Positions 43,035 through 51,926 of a stretch of 64,000 nucleotides of DNA are shown here, piece after piece. Position numbers and translations under genes: made by a program. The stretch is from Octadecabacter sp. B2R22. GTDB taxonomy: Bacteria; Pseudomonadota; Alphaproteobacteria; Rhodobacterales; Rhodobacteraceae. Under the pieces are notes generated by a model. The model saw only the letters and a list, made by a program, of their open reading frames with translations. It made no database searches and was not told the origin of the DNA. Positions within the stretch are counted from its first letter, which is position 1. Each line of letters begins with the position of its first letter. The DNA lies in assembly GCF_018861045.1 (NCBI RefSeq), contig NZ_JAHKQJ010000010.1:124001-188000 (forward strand), given 5' to 3'.

Positions 43035-44525
43035 ATGAGTGACAATAACAAGGGCGACGTACGCCACCTTGAAACGCTAGACCGAGATTTGGCGCGCTAT
43101 TCAACATTAGAAGTCGCGACACAGTATGTGGCCCGCCCGATGGTTGGCCCGGGGATATCTTTGTTGTTCATCGTGCTCGCGGGTTTGGCGGCTGCGCTGT
43201 TCTTCGGGCAATCTACAAATTCTATGGTCGTGATCGTTGCGACCTGTTTGGGCGCTTACATGGCTCTCAACATTGGCGCCAATGATGTGGCCAACAACAT
43301 GGGTCCAGCCGTGGGTGCCAACGCGCTTACTATGGGCGGCGCGATTGGTATCGCCGTCGTGTTTGAAAGCGCAGGGGCCTTGATTGCGGGTGGGGACGTT
43401 GTTTCGACCATCGCCAAAGGTATCATCGCACCTGAAAGCATGGGCACTGCGACGACGTTCATTTGGGCGATGATGGCCGCGCTTTTGTCAGCGGCCCTTT
43501 GGGTCAACCTCGCGACGTTCGTAGGTGCGCCAGTTTCCACGACACACTCGGTCGTTGGGGGCGTGATGGGCGCTGGTATTGCGGCTGCAGGTTTTGGTGC
43601 TGTCAGCTGGGGCACCATGGGCGCGATTGCCGCGTCTTGGGTGATTTCACCTGTTCTAGGGGGTGCGGTTGCCGCGTTCTTCTTGTTCGTCATCAAGTCG
43701 CGCATCATCTACCAAGACGACAAAATCGCAGCGGCGCGCCGTTGGGTGCCGATCTTGGTCGGTATCATGGCAGGCGCGTTTGGCGCTTATTTGGCGCTCA
43801 AGGGCCTTAAGAAGATCATCAAAATCGATATGCCAACAGCCTTGTTGATTGGTTTGGCGATCGCCGTGTTGGTTTGGATGGTGATGATCCCAGTGATCAA
43901 AAAGCAATCCGAAGGGCTGGAAAACCGCAACAAATCTCTCAAGGTTCTGTTTGGTATTCCGCTGGTCGTGTCTGCGGCATTGCTAAGCTTTGCCCATGGT
44001 GCCAACGATGTTGCGAACGCGGTTGGCCCACTTGCGGCTATTGTGCAGGTCTCGCAGTCCGGTGATTTTACGCATTCGTTCGGCATCCCGTTCTGGGTGA
44101 TGGTCATCGGTGCGTTTGGTATCTCATTCGGCTTGTTCTTGTTCGGGCCGAAATTGATCCGCATGGTCGGCAGCCAGATCACCAAACTGAACCCGATGCG
44201 CGCCTATTGTGTGGCGCTGTCCGCGGCGATCACAGTGATCGTCGCGTCTTGGTTGGGCCTGCCAGTAAGCTCCACACACATCGCTGTTGGTGGTGTGTTC
44301 GGGGTCGGGTTCTTCCGTGAATGGGACGCCGAGCGTCGCCTGCGCAACGCCCGTGCAGCAATGCCGGACAAGCCCGTCTATTCCGTAGAAGAACGCCGCC
44401 GCCGCAAACTGGTGCGCCGCTCGCACTTCCTGACGATCATCGCAGCTTGGGTCATCACAGTGCCCGCCGCCGCGCTGTTGTCCGCCGCGATCTTCTTCGT
44501 GCTGAACGCGGTGCTGGGGGCGTAA
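43035..44525 (+). CDS. pit: Inorganic phosphate transporter, PiT family
   Basis: A 496-residue membrane transporter with the duplicated PiT signature: GANDVANNMGPAVG in the first half and GANDVANAVGPLAA in the second, each within paired re-entrant helices. About ten membrane helices, with an extra soluble segment of about 40 residues at the N-terminus and a basic loop (DAERRLRNARAAMPDK) before the last helix. It probably imports metal-phosphate with protons. A GGGGGGGAA run precedes the start. A strong terminator follows. Confidence 0.9.
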   Translation: MSDNNKGDVRHLETLDRDLARYSTLEVATQYVARPMVGPGISLLFIVLAGLAAALFFGQSTNSMVVIVATCLGAYMALNIGANDVANNMGPAVGANALTMGGAIGIAVVFESAGALIAGGDVVSTIAKGIIAPESMGTATTFIWAMMAALLSAALWVNLATFVGAPVSTTHSVVGGVMGAGIAAAGFGAVSWGTMGAIAASWVISPVLGGAVAAFFLFVIKSRIIYQDDKIAAARRWVPILVGIMAGAFGAYLALKGLKKIIKIDMPTALLIGLAIAVLVWMVMIPVIKKQSEGLENRNKSLKVLFGIPLVVSAALLSFAHGANDVANAVGPLAAIVQVSQSGDFTHSFGIPFWVMVIGAFGISFGLFLFGPKLIRMVGSQITKLNPMRAYCVALSAAITVIVASWLGLPVSSTHIAVGGVFGVGFFREWDAERRLRNARAAMPDKPVYSVEERRRRKLVRRSHFLTIIAAWVITVPAAALLSAAIFFVLNAVLGA

Positions 44526-44564
44526 GGGCCAACGGTGGTCGATGCCCTCTCAACAATATATCTC

Positions 44565-44603
44565 AAGGGCCGCATCTATCTGATGTGGCCCTTTGTTGTT
44601 TTT
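44565..44603 (+). terminator. Terminator after the PiT transporter gene
   Basis: AAGGGCCGCATC and GATGTGGCCCTT form a 12-bp stem (one G-U) with a five-base loop, followed by TTGTTGTTTTT. Confidence 0.9.
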
Positions 44604-44647
44604 GGATTTTGACTTGGTGCAGGTGTCGTTTGGGATAACATGGCGAT

Positions 44648-45187
44648 ATGAAAACTCTTTTTACGCTTTTGGGTTTGGCTTGTGCGTTAGGCGATGCCTC
44701 GCAAGTTAGCGCATGTTCGTCTCCGGGGCCGGTATCGTTATCCTACGCGGTTGAACGTGCAGAAATCATTGTCGCGGGTACGATAACGGGGCAATCGGCT
44801 TACGAACGAACACGCGCCAGTAATTTGCAAGTTGCGGACGTTTCGACGGTGGTCTTTGATGTGGAACGCGTCCTTCGGGGCGATGTCGTGCAGGCCCTTG
44901 AATTCATCGCAATCAACGAAGGGGACAGGATCGCCCGCAACCTTGGAAATCGATTTATCGTCGCGCTTGCTTATACGGACCGGCAAGTTTTCACACCAGA
45001 CGACAGGTTCGGGGATACTGCTGACCTGCCGATGCTGATGACGGCTTGCGGCACCTACATGTTTCCAATCGGGGAAATCACCGACTTGAGCGGGCGTTTT
45101 TTGTTAGAAATCTTCGACGGGGACGGCGACCCTGCCGAAGAGGCGGCAGTCTTCGATCGGTACCTGCGCGGTTCTGGACTTTACTGA
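44648..45187 (+). CDS. Secreted cysteine-containing protein of unknown function
   Basis: A 179-residue exported protein with a signal peptide (MKTLFTLLGLACALG...VSA, cleavage near residue 22). The mature protein starts CSSPGPVSLSYAVERAEIIVAGTI and has a late ACGTYMFPIGE segment; a leading Cys, a beta-rich body and one later Cys recall netrin/TIMP-like OB-fold domains, but this is only a resemblance. The tail is acidic (IFDGDGDPAEEA). It is flanked by terminators on both sides, so it is a single-gene unit. Confidence 0.6.
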   Translation: MKTLFTLLGLACALGDASQVSACSSPGPVSLSYAVERAEIIVAGTITGQSAYERTRASNLQVADVSTVVFDVERVLRGDVVQALEFIAINEGDRIARNLGNRFIVALAYTDRQVFTPDDRFGDTADLPMLMTACGTYMFPIGEITDLSGRFLLEIFDGDGDPAEEAAVFDRYLRGSGLY

Positions 45188-45197
45188 CCCCTAAACG

Positions 45198-45226
45198 AAA
45201 AACGCCGCCCCCAAGGGAGCGGCGTT
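45198..45226. terminator. Bidirectional terminator between the secreted protein gene and rpmE
   Basis: AACGCCGC and GCGGCGTT form a perfect 8-bp stem. On the minus strand it is followed by TTTTT, serving rpmE; on the plus strand by TTTCTAATT, serving the gene at 44648. Confidence 0.85.
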
Positions 45227-45248
45227 TCTAATTCGAACTGTCGTAAGC

Positions 45249-45470
45249 TTAGAAGCCCAGACCTTCGTATTTTTTCTTGAACTTGGAAACGCGGCCACCA
45301 GTGTCCATCAAGCGGGAGTTACCGCCTGTCCATGCGGGATGCACGGTTGGGTCAATGTCCAGCTGCATAGAGTCGCCTTCGGCGCCCCAAGTTGTTTTCA
45401 TCTGGTACGGAGTACCGTCTGTCAGTTTGACTTCGACGATGTGGTAATCTGGGTGAATGTCTTTTTTCAT
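45249..45470 (-). CDS. rpmE: 50S ribosomal protein L31
   Basis: A 73-residue ribosomal protein starting [19 protein letters not shown], with [25 protein letters not shown] at the end, the L31 signature. It lacks the cysteines of zinc-binding L31, as is usual in Alphaproteobacteria. It lies 11 bases after rplS and ends at a strong terminator. Confidence 0.95.
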   Translation of the reverse strand: MKKDIHPDYHIVEVKLTDGTPYQMKTTWGAEGDSMQLDIDPTVHPAWTGGNSRLMDTGGRVSKFKKKYEGLGF

Positions 45471-45481
45471 CTCGATAATCC

Positions 45482-45868
45482 TTACGCGTCTGCGCCGCTG
45501 GAGAGCGGACGGTAGTTTGTCTTTTCAGCGATACGCGCGGACTTACCACGGCGCTCACGAAGGTAGTACAGCTTGGCGCGACGAACGCGGCCACGGCGGA
45601 CGACTGTAATGCTGTCGATGTTGGTGGAGTGCAGCGGGAACACACGTTCTACGCCTTCACCAAAGGAAATTTTGCGAACAGTGAAAGAACCAGCGATGCC
45701 GGAACCGTTCTTACGGGCGATGCAGACGCCTTCGTAGTTCTGAACACGTGTACGAGTGCCCTCAGTAACACGGAAGCCAACACGGATTGTGTCACCGGCT
45801 TTAAAGTCTGGGATGTCTTTGCCCAGTTCGGCGATTTGTTCCGCCTCGAGTTGTGCGATCAGGTTCAT
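45482..45868 (-). CDS. rplS: 50S ribosomal protein L19
   Basis: A 128-residue ribosomal protein. The core [32 protein letters not shown] and [27 protein letters not shown] is diagnostic. ATG 45868 follows AGGAGA and gives the standard [11 protein letters not shown] start; the frame upstream is open but not conserved. In most bacteria rplS follows trmD directly; here two unrelated genes separate them, so rplS-rpmE must have its own promoter within the next 296 bp. Confidence 0.95.
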   Translation of the reverse strand: MNLIAQLEAEQIAELGKDIPDFKAGDTIRVGFRVTEGTRTRVQNYEGVCIARKNGSGIAGSFTVRKISFGEGVERVFPLHSTNIDSITVVRRGRVRRAKLYYLRERRGKSARIAEKTNYRPLSSGADA

Positions 45869-46164
45869 TGACCGTCTCCTATTTTCGTCGCGGTTGATCC
45901 GCGGTGTGATCGGCGCCAGAGCTTCGGTCTTCATCGGGTCGATCAAAGTCGCCCACCGGAGATTTAACGGCCTCATAATGCTAATTGGCGGGTTCGCGGT
46001 GAAGAGGTCACGGCCATACCAAAAAGGTCCAACGACTCATTTGGGCCGTAGACTTGGGCCGTATAGGGGCATGCGCTGTTTATAGCAAGTGTTTGCGCTG
46101 TGGTTTGACGGGTATTGACGTGTGGCGTCTTTGGCCGAACACTTCCGTATAGGAGGCATCTCAA
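45869..46164. other. Divergent intergenic region between rplS and the esterase gene
   Basis: 296 bp without a gene. It should carry the rplS-rpmE promoter on the minus strand; GCTATAAA (minus strand, about 46080-46087) is a possible -10 with a weak -35. On the plus strand two TTGACG hexamers (about 46103 and 46115) could belong to the esterase promoter, though no good -10 follows. Confidence 0.4.
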
Positions 46165-47004
46165 ATGCGATCAGTTTTGACAGCACTTTTGTTGGTCCTG
46201 CTTAGTGCGGCACCCGCCATAAGCGAACAGTTCTTGGGCCGCACCGTGACAATATCGGATGGGCGTTCTGACAGGTCGGTTGCTGCGCCCGTGATCATTG
46301 CAATGCACGGTTTTCTGGGCACCTCTCGTAATATGCAGCGTAAGACGTCGTTCGACCAGTTGGCGAGGCAGAACGGGTTTGTTGTGGTTTACCCGAATGG
46401 CGAAGGGCGTAGATGGAATGATGGGCGTTCGCCAGACAATCCTGTGGATGACGTGGCCTACTTGTCCGCATTGATTGGATCACTGGTGTCTGATGGCCGC
46501 GCCGATCCGCAGCGGGTTTATCTAACGGGGCATTCAAATGGCGGCGGGATGGCTATGCGCATGGCCTGCGACCGGCCTGACCTGATCACCGCGATTTCCG
46601 TCGTCGCGACGAAGCTGCCGACGGCCTACACTTGTGCAAACGGTGCAGCGGTGCCCGCGATTTTCTTTCATGGCACAGAAGATCCGATCGCACCTCATGC
46701 GGGCAGACCGGAGGGGAGCCGCTTAGGGGCCACCCTTTCAGCGCAAGATACGCGAGCAGTTTGGGTACGTCGGAATGGATGTTCCGGTGCTGTTGCGACA
46801 CAAGAGTTTGATCGCGCCAATGATGGAACCGAGGCGCAGATTTTTCAGTATGCGCCGTGTGCCGCGCCGCTGACTTATGTCCTGATCCATGGTCACGGCC
46901 ATGACTGGCCCGGACTTGGCCAGCGCAGCACTCGCTTGCAAGGGCCCGCGACCAGAGAAGTCGATGCCGCTCAGCTTAGCTGGTGGTTTTTCAACGCGCT
47001 CTAG
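46165..47004 (+). CDS. Secreted LpqC / PHB-depolymerase-like esterase
   Basis: A 279-residue alpha/beta hydrolase with a signal peptide (about 1-20). The oxyanion strand is IIAMHGFLGTS, the nucleophile elbow is GHSNGGG (S124), and the final His is in IHGHGHDWPG. This pattern is that of the LpqC / feruloyl esterase / short-chain PHB depolymerase group. The substrate is unknown. AGGAGG lies 11 bases upstream. It lies inside the normally continuous trmD-rplS block, opposite to its neighbours. Confidence 0.8.
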   Translation: MRSVLTALLLVLLSAAPAISEQFLGRTVTISDGRSDRSVAAPVIIAMHGFLGTSRNMQRKTSFDQLARQNGFVVVYPNGEGRRWNDGRSPDNPVDDVAYLSALIGSLVSDGRADPQRVYLTGHSNGGGMAMRMACDRPDLITAISVVATKLPTAYTCANGAAVPAIFFHGTEDPIAPHAGRPEGSRLGATLSAQDTRAVWVRRNGCSGAVATQEFDRANDGTEAQIFQYAPCAAPLTYVLIHGHGHDWPGLGQRSTRLQGPATREVDAAQLSWWFFNAL

Positions 47005-47019
47005 CCGCGTGTAACCGGA

Positions 47020-48255
47020 TCAAAGAAAAGTGCTGCCCAGCAATACAATGCTGGTGACGATCCCCAATACTGGTACGACCATTGGAACCGAGAAATGATC
47101 CCCCGTCGAACTATCGCGTCGTTTGATCATGATCAGCGCGACATTCACAAAGACGAAGACGCCCAAAACGATCTGTGACGTCCATCCCGCAAGGCTTTCG
47201 ATGGGGAGGAACAACGCCAAGCCCATGATCGCCAAAGCAACAAGTAGCGTGGCCACCCATGGGGTCTGTGTGCGGGGTGACAGGCGGGCAAGAGCGATCG
47301 GCAGCTGGCCGCGGTCCGCCATGCCGTACAATACGCGCGAGGCCATGATCATCTGGATCAGCACTCCGTTGACCGTTGCGACGACAGCAACCGCCGCAAA
47401 CCCGACCTGAATACTGGAGGGCGCATTGGCAAACACCAGCGTCAACGGCTCGGTTGAAGCCGCAAGGTCATCGGTCGGAACAGCCATCAACACGGCGATA
47501 GAAACCGCGACATACAGGATCGTTGCGGCGATCAGCGTTAGGATAATCGCGCTTGGTATTGTGCGGCGCGGGTCAGCGACTTCTTCAGCGACGTTGACCA
47601 TGTCCTCAAATCCGATGAAGGCGAAGAACGCCAGCAGCGAGGCAGCTGCGATGCCGCTCCAATGGGGACCTGTTAAGGGCGGGATAAGTTCGGCAGGCGT
47701 CACACCGCCATTCTCGGACATTCCGAAACCCCAAGAGATCACAAAGATCAGCCCGCAGATTTCAATGACGGTGATTAAGGCCGCGACGGTGACGGATTGC
47801 GTAATACCCCACCACGCCAAGACCCCCATAGACACGACAACTGCGATGATTAAGGCGGGTTGCGACACGGCAATGAGGCCCCCAAGATACCCCGCCGCGC
47901 CGACCGAAACAGCCGAAGCGGACACCATGCCCGAGGCCACGACCAACAGGCCCACCAGCCGCGCGAGGTTGGGGCTGGCAAACCCTGCTTCGACATAAGC
48001 AGCCTCACCGGCGCTGACAGGAAACCGCGTCGCGAGTTCTGCATATGAGAAGGCAGTAAAGGCCACAACGATAGCCGCCAGCAGGAAGGATACCCAAGCA
48101 AAAGCGCCCGCTTGGGCCACGGTTGTTCCGATCAACACATAAATGCCCGCGCCAACAGTCACGCCCAGCCCATAAAGGGTCAAAAGTGGGAGCGTTAATG
48201 TCCGACGAAGTGCCGGCGGGTCAGATGCACCCTGACCGCTGTGTTTGATATTCAA
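47020..48255 (-). CDS. APC-superfamily amino-acid permease
   Basis: A 411-residue membrane protein with about 11-12 helices. The N-terminal TLPLLTLYGLGVTVGAGIYVLIG is the typical APC helix 1 with its unwound glycine motif, and SLLAFFAFIGFEDMVNVAEEV is the conserved helix 6 region. Relatives move basic or neutral amino acids or polyamines. It lies between trmD and rplS on the same strand, 15 bases from the convergent esterase gene. Confidence 0.85.
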   Translation of the reverse strand: MNIKHSGQGASDPPALRRTLTLPLLTLYGLGVTVGAGIYVLIGTTVAQAGAFAWVSFLLAAIVVAFTAFSYAELATRFPVSAGEAAYVEAGFASPNLARLVGLLVVASGMVSASAVSVGAAGYLGGLIAVSQPALIIAVVVSMGVLAWWGITQSVTVAALITVIEICGLIFVISWGFGMSENGGVTPAELIPPLTGPHWSGIAAASLLAFFAFIGFEDMVNVAEEVADPRRTIPSAIILTLIAATILYVAVSIAVLMAVPTDDLAASTEPLTLVFANAPSSIQVGFAAVAVVATVNGVLIQMIMASRVLYGMADRGQLPIALARLSPRTQTPWVATLLVALAIMGLALFLPIESLAGWTSQIVLGVFVFVNVALIMIKRRDSSTGDHFSVPMVVPVLGIVTSIVLLGSTFL

Positions 48256-48427
48256 TTTGGGACCTAACTTGCGTTGGTTTGCGGCACATGGCGTCTGTTC
48301 TTAGGCTAAAGTCTCACATGCATACTAACCATCCATGCGCTCGGCTACGCATTGATCAGGATCAAGAGCTATAGCGGATCTTCCGCTTCCGGCATTTGAC
48401 GACGACGGATGATCTGCGTGATGTCTT

Positions 48428-49219
48428 TTATGTTTTGTCTTGCTTCGCCCATAAATCGGGCCGCCGTTCCTGCGTGATCTTCTCGGACATATCGCGCCGC
48501 CATTTCGCGACCTTTTTATGATCCCCCGACGTCAGAACCGGCGGAATTGTGCGGCCTTCCCATTCGGCGGGGCGGGTGTATTGCGGGTGTTCGAGCAGCC
48601 CGTTGGAATGGCTTTCTTCAACGGCGCTTTCTGCATTGCCCAAGACACCGGGCAGCAAGCGCACGCAGGCGTCGATCAGTGTCATCGCGGGCAGTTCGCC
48701 ACCTGTCAAAACGTAGTCGCCCATGGAAACTTCCATGATCTCGTAGTGTTCTAGAACCCGTTCATCAACGCCTTCAAACCGGCCACACAACAGGGTCACG
48801 CCGTCCTGTTCGCTCAGGTCTTGGGCTATTTTTTGTGTGAACGGCACGCCGCGCGGGCTGAGATATAGCAACGGCATCCGGCCACGCGCCTTGCGGCGGG
48901 TGTCGCCGATCGCGTTGGCCACAACATCGGCCCGTAACACCATGCCCGCGCCACCACCCGATGGCGTGTCATCGACGTTGCGATGCTTGCCGACGCCATA
49001 ACGCCGCAGATCAGTCGCCTGTAGCTGCCAAATCCCGTCTTTTAGCGCCTTTCCCGTCAGGCTTTCGCCCAACAACCCCGGAAAGGCGTCGGGGAACAAT
49101 GTGATGACCTGCGCCGTCCACGCATTGGCAAGCTGGGGCTTGTCGGTCATCAACTCTTGTGGCTTGGCGCTGACCTGCACCGACTTGCGACCGATAGATT
49201 TGGTGGGTTTATCCGTCAT
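48428..49219 (-). CDS. trmD: tRNA (guanine-37-N1)-methyltransferase
   Basis: A 263-residue SPOUT methyltransferase. The family core is clear: TLFPDAFPGLLGESLTGKALKDG, RYGVGKHRNVDDTPSGGGAGMVL, LCGRFEGVDERV and the trefoil-knot SMGDYVLTGGELPAMTLIDACVRLLPGVLGN. An extra N-terminal arm of about 30 residues contains two MTDKP words; the second (49150) could be an alternative start. The gene overlaps the sulfotransferase-like gene by 11 bases. Confidence 0.95.
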   Translation of the reverse strand: MTDKPTKSIGRKSVQVSAKPQELMTDKPQLANAWTAQVITLFPDAFPGLLGESLTGKALKDGIWQLQATDLRRYGVGKHRNVDDTPSGGGAGMVLRADVVANAIGDTRRKARGRMPLLYLSPRGVPFTQKIAQDLSEQDGVTLLCGRFEGVDERVLEHYEIMEVSMGDYVLTGGELPAMTLIDACVRLLPGVLGNAESAVEESHSNGLLEHPQYTRPAEWEGRTIPPVLTSGDHKKVAKWRRDMSEKITQERRPDLWAKQDKT

Positions 49220-50006
49220 CTTCTTGTGCCTTTCCAAGCAAATCCATCTTCGCCGCCTTCAGCGCCTCATCCGACAATGCGCTGCGGTTCAACGCAAGCA
49301 AATCATCTACTAGCTCATCATCGGGGCCCGCATTTTGAGCCGGATGGGGCGTTAATCGACGGCCTAGATGATCTGGTAACCCGATAAGGTCAATGAGAGG
49401 TTGGGCAGGCCCCAATTCCCCTGTGAGGTCTTTTAGATCGGCGACGTGAACCGCGCCCGTGATCGCCTGTTCAACATTCCGCGCCACTTTGCCTAAATCC
49501 GCCGCACCACCGTAAGTTGCCTTGTAATCGGCCTCATCCATCACCAATCGGGATGTACGCAAGTTGTGTTTGTACGAAGACCGAAGCCATGCGTCTGGCG
49601 CGCGGGTGGTGAACTGAAACACCACATCGGAGTCGGCGCCGAAAACATCGCGGATCACCTGTTCGGCGCGGGCCATGAGGGCAGGGGTTGAGCCGTAATC
49701 TGGCTGACCGTCTCGGCCGGGCATGCGACCCGAAAGATTTTCATCTGAAATAAGAACGGCGCGGTTCTTGACCTCGAGCGCGCTTAACACGTTGCGCAGG
49801 TCCTCTCCGAATTGATCCAGCAAAGCGTCCGTTCCAAACCGTGCGTAGCGCACGGCCATGCGGGCGGCACCTTTGCGCAATCGCCCCGGCAGCACGAGGG
49901 CGCACCGCGGATAAATGTGCTTGCCATTGGCGCGAAGGAAATCTTGCGCCGTCGTTGTGCCGGTTTTGTGAAAGCCAGCGTGGACGATCACGCGCGGCCC
50001 CTGCAT
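49209..50006 (-). CDS. Sulfotransferase-like protein with PAPS-binding loop
   Basis: A 265-residue protein. The N-terminal VIVHAGFHKTGTTTAQDFL (G11-T18) is a 5'-phosphosulfate-binding loop of the sulfotransferase P-loop fold; FQFTTRAPDAWLRSSYKHNL fits the 3'-phosphate-binding region that follows strand 3. The acceptor is unknown; relatives modify lipids, glycans or small molecules. It is embedded between rimM (17 bases) and trmD (overlap) in a translation operon, an odd partner for such an enzyme. Confidence 0.75.
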   Translation of the reverse strand: MQGPRVIVHAGFHKTGTTTAQDFLRANGKHIYPRCALVLPGRLRKGAARMAVRYARFGTDALLDQFGEDLRNVLSALEVKNRAVLISDENLSGRMPGRDGQPDYGSTPALMARAEQVIRDVFGADSDVVFQFTTRAPDAWLRSSYKHNLRTSRLVMDEADYKATYGGAADLGKVARNVEQAITGAVHVADLKDLTGELGPAQPLIDLIGLPDHLGRRLTPHPAQNAGPDDELVDDLLALNRSALSDEALKAAKMDLLGKAQEDDG

Positions 50007-50023
50007 CTAAGTGAACTCTGGCA

Positions 50024-50551
50024 TTACTCGGCCGTGTCGTCTTCTGCGAACAACCCACGCGGCGGGTCGAGCACAATGCGCCCTGATGCCAGATCAACCG
50101 TCGGCACGACGGCCTTTGAAAACGGCACCAATACGGTGTCTTTGTCGCTTGGGCTGATAATTTCGAGCAGATCGTCTGCGCCGTTGCTCTGAACGGCCTT
50201 CACGCGGCCCAGTTCAGCGCCGCCAGTGTCATAGGTCATCAGGCCGACAAGGTCGGCGTGGTAAAATTCGTCGTCGGGTAGGGACGGCAGTTGTTCGCGC
50301 GTCGCAAACAGCTCCATGCCGCGCAGACCGTCGGCTTGTTCTTTGGTGGTGATGCCATCTACGCGGGCGATCAACGCGCCCTTGGTCTGGCCCTTTAGGA
50401 CGATTGTCGTGATCAACTCGCCGTCGGCGCGCGTCAGCGGTGTGTAATCGGCCAGTGCCTCTGGGTCGGCACAGAATGATTTTAGGCGCACATCCCCATG
50501 GACCCCAAAAGATCCTGCGAGTGTTCCGACAGTGATGCGTTCGTCAGACAT
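50024..50551 (-). CDS. rimM: 16S rRNA processing protein RimM
   Basis: A 175-residue ribosome maturation factor for the 30S head. N-terminal RimM domain with [21 protein letters not shown], a PRC-barrel C-terminal half ([41 protein letters not shown]). ATG 50551 is chosen over an upstream TTG. It follows rpsP in the usual rpsP-rimM order. Confidence 0.93.
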   Translation of the reverse strand: MSDERITVGTLAGSFGVHGDVRLKSFCADPEALADYTPLTRADGELITTIVLKGQTKGALIARVDGITTKEQADGLRGMELFATREQLPSLPDDEFYHADLVGLMTYDTGGAELGRVKAVQSNGADDLLEIISPSDKDTVLVPFSKAVVPTVDLASGRIVLDPPRGLFAEDDTAE

Positions 50552-50621
50552 GGGCAAATCCTAGTGCGTCAATGTGGTGGGGCGATCCGTGTCGCCCCAC
50601 CAAATAGCGTTAAAGCGGCGC

Positions 50622-51050
50622 TTATTCAGCTGCGGCTTCTTCTGCTGGCGCTTCCTCAGCAGGAGCTTCTTCTGCAGGTGCAGCAGCAGCTTCGGCAGCG
50701 GCTTCAGCCGCAGCAGTAACTTTAGCAGCTTTTTCTTCAGCGCGATCAACAGCTTTCTTGCCTGGCTCGCCTTTTTTCAGGTTTGCGCGTTCTTTCTTCT
50801 CAACAACACCAGCTGCTTCGAGGAAACGGGAAATACGGTCTGTTGGCTGTGCGCCTTCGCCCAACCAGTAGTTGACGCGTTCCATGTTCATCTGAACGCG
50901 GTTTTCGTCGTCTTTGGCCAGCAACGGGTTATATGTGCCGAGCTTTTCTACGTAACGACCGTCACGTGGCATGCGGGAGTCCGCAGCAACAATACGGTAA
51001 AACGGGCGCTTCTTGGAGCCACCGCGTGCGAGGCGAATTTTCATAGCCAT
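50622..51050 (-). CDS. rpsP: 30S ribosomal protein S16 with acidic Ala/Glu tail
   Basis: A 142-residue S16. The first 80 residues are canonical ([33 protein letters not shown]). The rest is an extension of about 55 residues rich in Ala and Glu, ending in repeats of EEAPA. Such tails occur in alphaproteobacterial S16 and probably lie on the ribosome surface. It heads the rpsP-rimM-trmD group and follows chorismate mutase by 13 bases. Confidence 0.95.
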   Translation of the reverse strand: MAMKIRLARGGSKKRPFYRIVAADSRMPRDGRYVEKLGTYNPLLAKDDENRVQMNMERVNYWLGEGAQPTDRISRFLEAAGVVEKKERANLKKGEPGKKAVDRAEEKAAKVTAAAEAAAEAAAAPAEEAPAEEAPAEEAAAE

Positions 51051-51063
51051 GATGTTAGTTCCT

Positions 51064-51366
51064 TTAGGGTTTATCTTGATGATTTTTGTGGTGCTGAATG
51101 ACTTCAGCGATGATGAAGTTGAGAAACTTCTTGGCGAATTCGGGGTCGAGTGACGCCCTGTCTGCCAAATCTTCTAGTCGTGCGATCTGCGCTTCTTCGC
51201 GGGCGGGATCGGACGGGGGAAGGTCGTGGCTGGCTTTGAGTTTCCCCACAGCCTGCGTGTGTTTGAACCGCTCGCCCAAGGTATAGACGAGGATCGCATC
51301 AAGGCGATCAATGCTGTCGCGGTGTTCTTTTAGAAGGTCCGCCGCGCGGATAACAGCGTCGGTCAT
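51064..51366 (-). CDS. Chorismate mutase (AroQ class)
   Basis: A 100-residue all-helical AroQ-fold protein: [50 protein letters not shown]-type pattern, with the catalytic Arg and Lys of helix 1 and the loop (R13/K36-like positions) in place. It converts chorismate to prephenate. The chosen ATG 51366 makes an ATGA overlap with the upstream GNAT gene. Co-transcription with ffh and rpsP is seen in other Rhodobacteraceae, from memory. Confidence 0.85.
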   Translation of the reverse strand: MTDAVIRAADLLKEHRDSIDRLDAILVYTLGERFKHTQAVGKLKASHDLPPSDPAREEAQIARLEDLADRASLDPEFAKKFLNFIIAEVIQHHKNHQDKP

Positions 51367-51926
51367 GTCAGGCTCCCTTTGTGGTGGCGCCAAATGTTGA
51401 CGAGTGGGCTGCCTTCGTCGTCGAAATCCCCACCTGGTGCATTGGCGATGCGGGTTTCTTCGGCATCAAACGTCGCGCCCAGTGCTTTTGCCACGGCGAC
51501 AGAGGCATCGTTGCCTTCATCAATGTGGCTTTGCGCTGTGTCTGTACCAATCACGCCCCAAGCCCAAGGAATGACCGTGCGCATGGCTTCAGTGGCGTAA
51601 CCGTTGCTCTCATAAGCCGCGTCATAAAGCGCCCAGCCGAATTCAGGTTCTTCGATATTCACAGGGTGAAAAATGCCAAACCCACCCAAAGGCGTTTCAG
51701 GATCAGACTTAAGCGCACCGATGAAATAGCCATAGCCACGCAGCATCCATTGACCAAGAAACCCTGCAAAGCTGCGTGCGGCATAGCCTTCGGCAACAGG
51801 TCCGCCAACGAATTTTGCGCGTTCCGACATCAAAAACGCCATGAACGCTTTCGCATCGGACAATTGCGGCGGACGCAGCACCAGACGCTCTGTTTCGAGT
51901 GTTGGAATAGTAACAGTAAGGGTCAT
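51363..51926 (-). CDS. GNAT-family N-acetyltransferase (RimJ/RimL type)
   Basis: A 187-residue GNAT protein (LETERLVLRPPQLSDAKAFMAFL start, FGWALYDAAYESNGYATEAMRTVIPWAW in the acetyl-CoA region). It is a paralogue of the next gene upstream. Target unknown; RimJ/RimL relatives acetylate N-termini of ribosomal proteins, which would suit its position beside ffh and rpsP, but this is inference. ATG 51926 forms an ATGA overlap with the other GNAT gene. Confidence 0.82.
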   Translation of the reverse strand: MTLTVTIPTLETERLVLRPPQLSDAKAFMAFLMSERAKFVGGPVAEGYAARSFAGFLGQWMLRGYGYFIGALKSDPETPLGGFGIFHPVNIEEPEFGWALYDAAYESNGYATEAMRTVIPWAWGVIGTDTAQSHIDEGNDASVAVAKALGATFDAEETRIANAPGGDFDDEGSPLVNIWRHHKGSLT

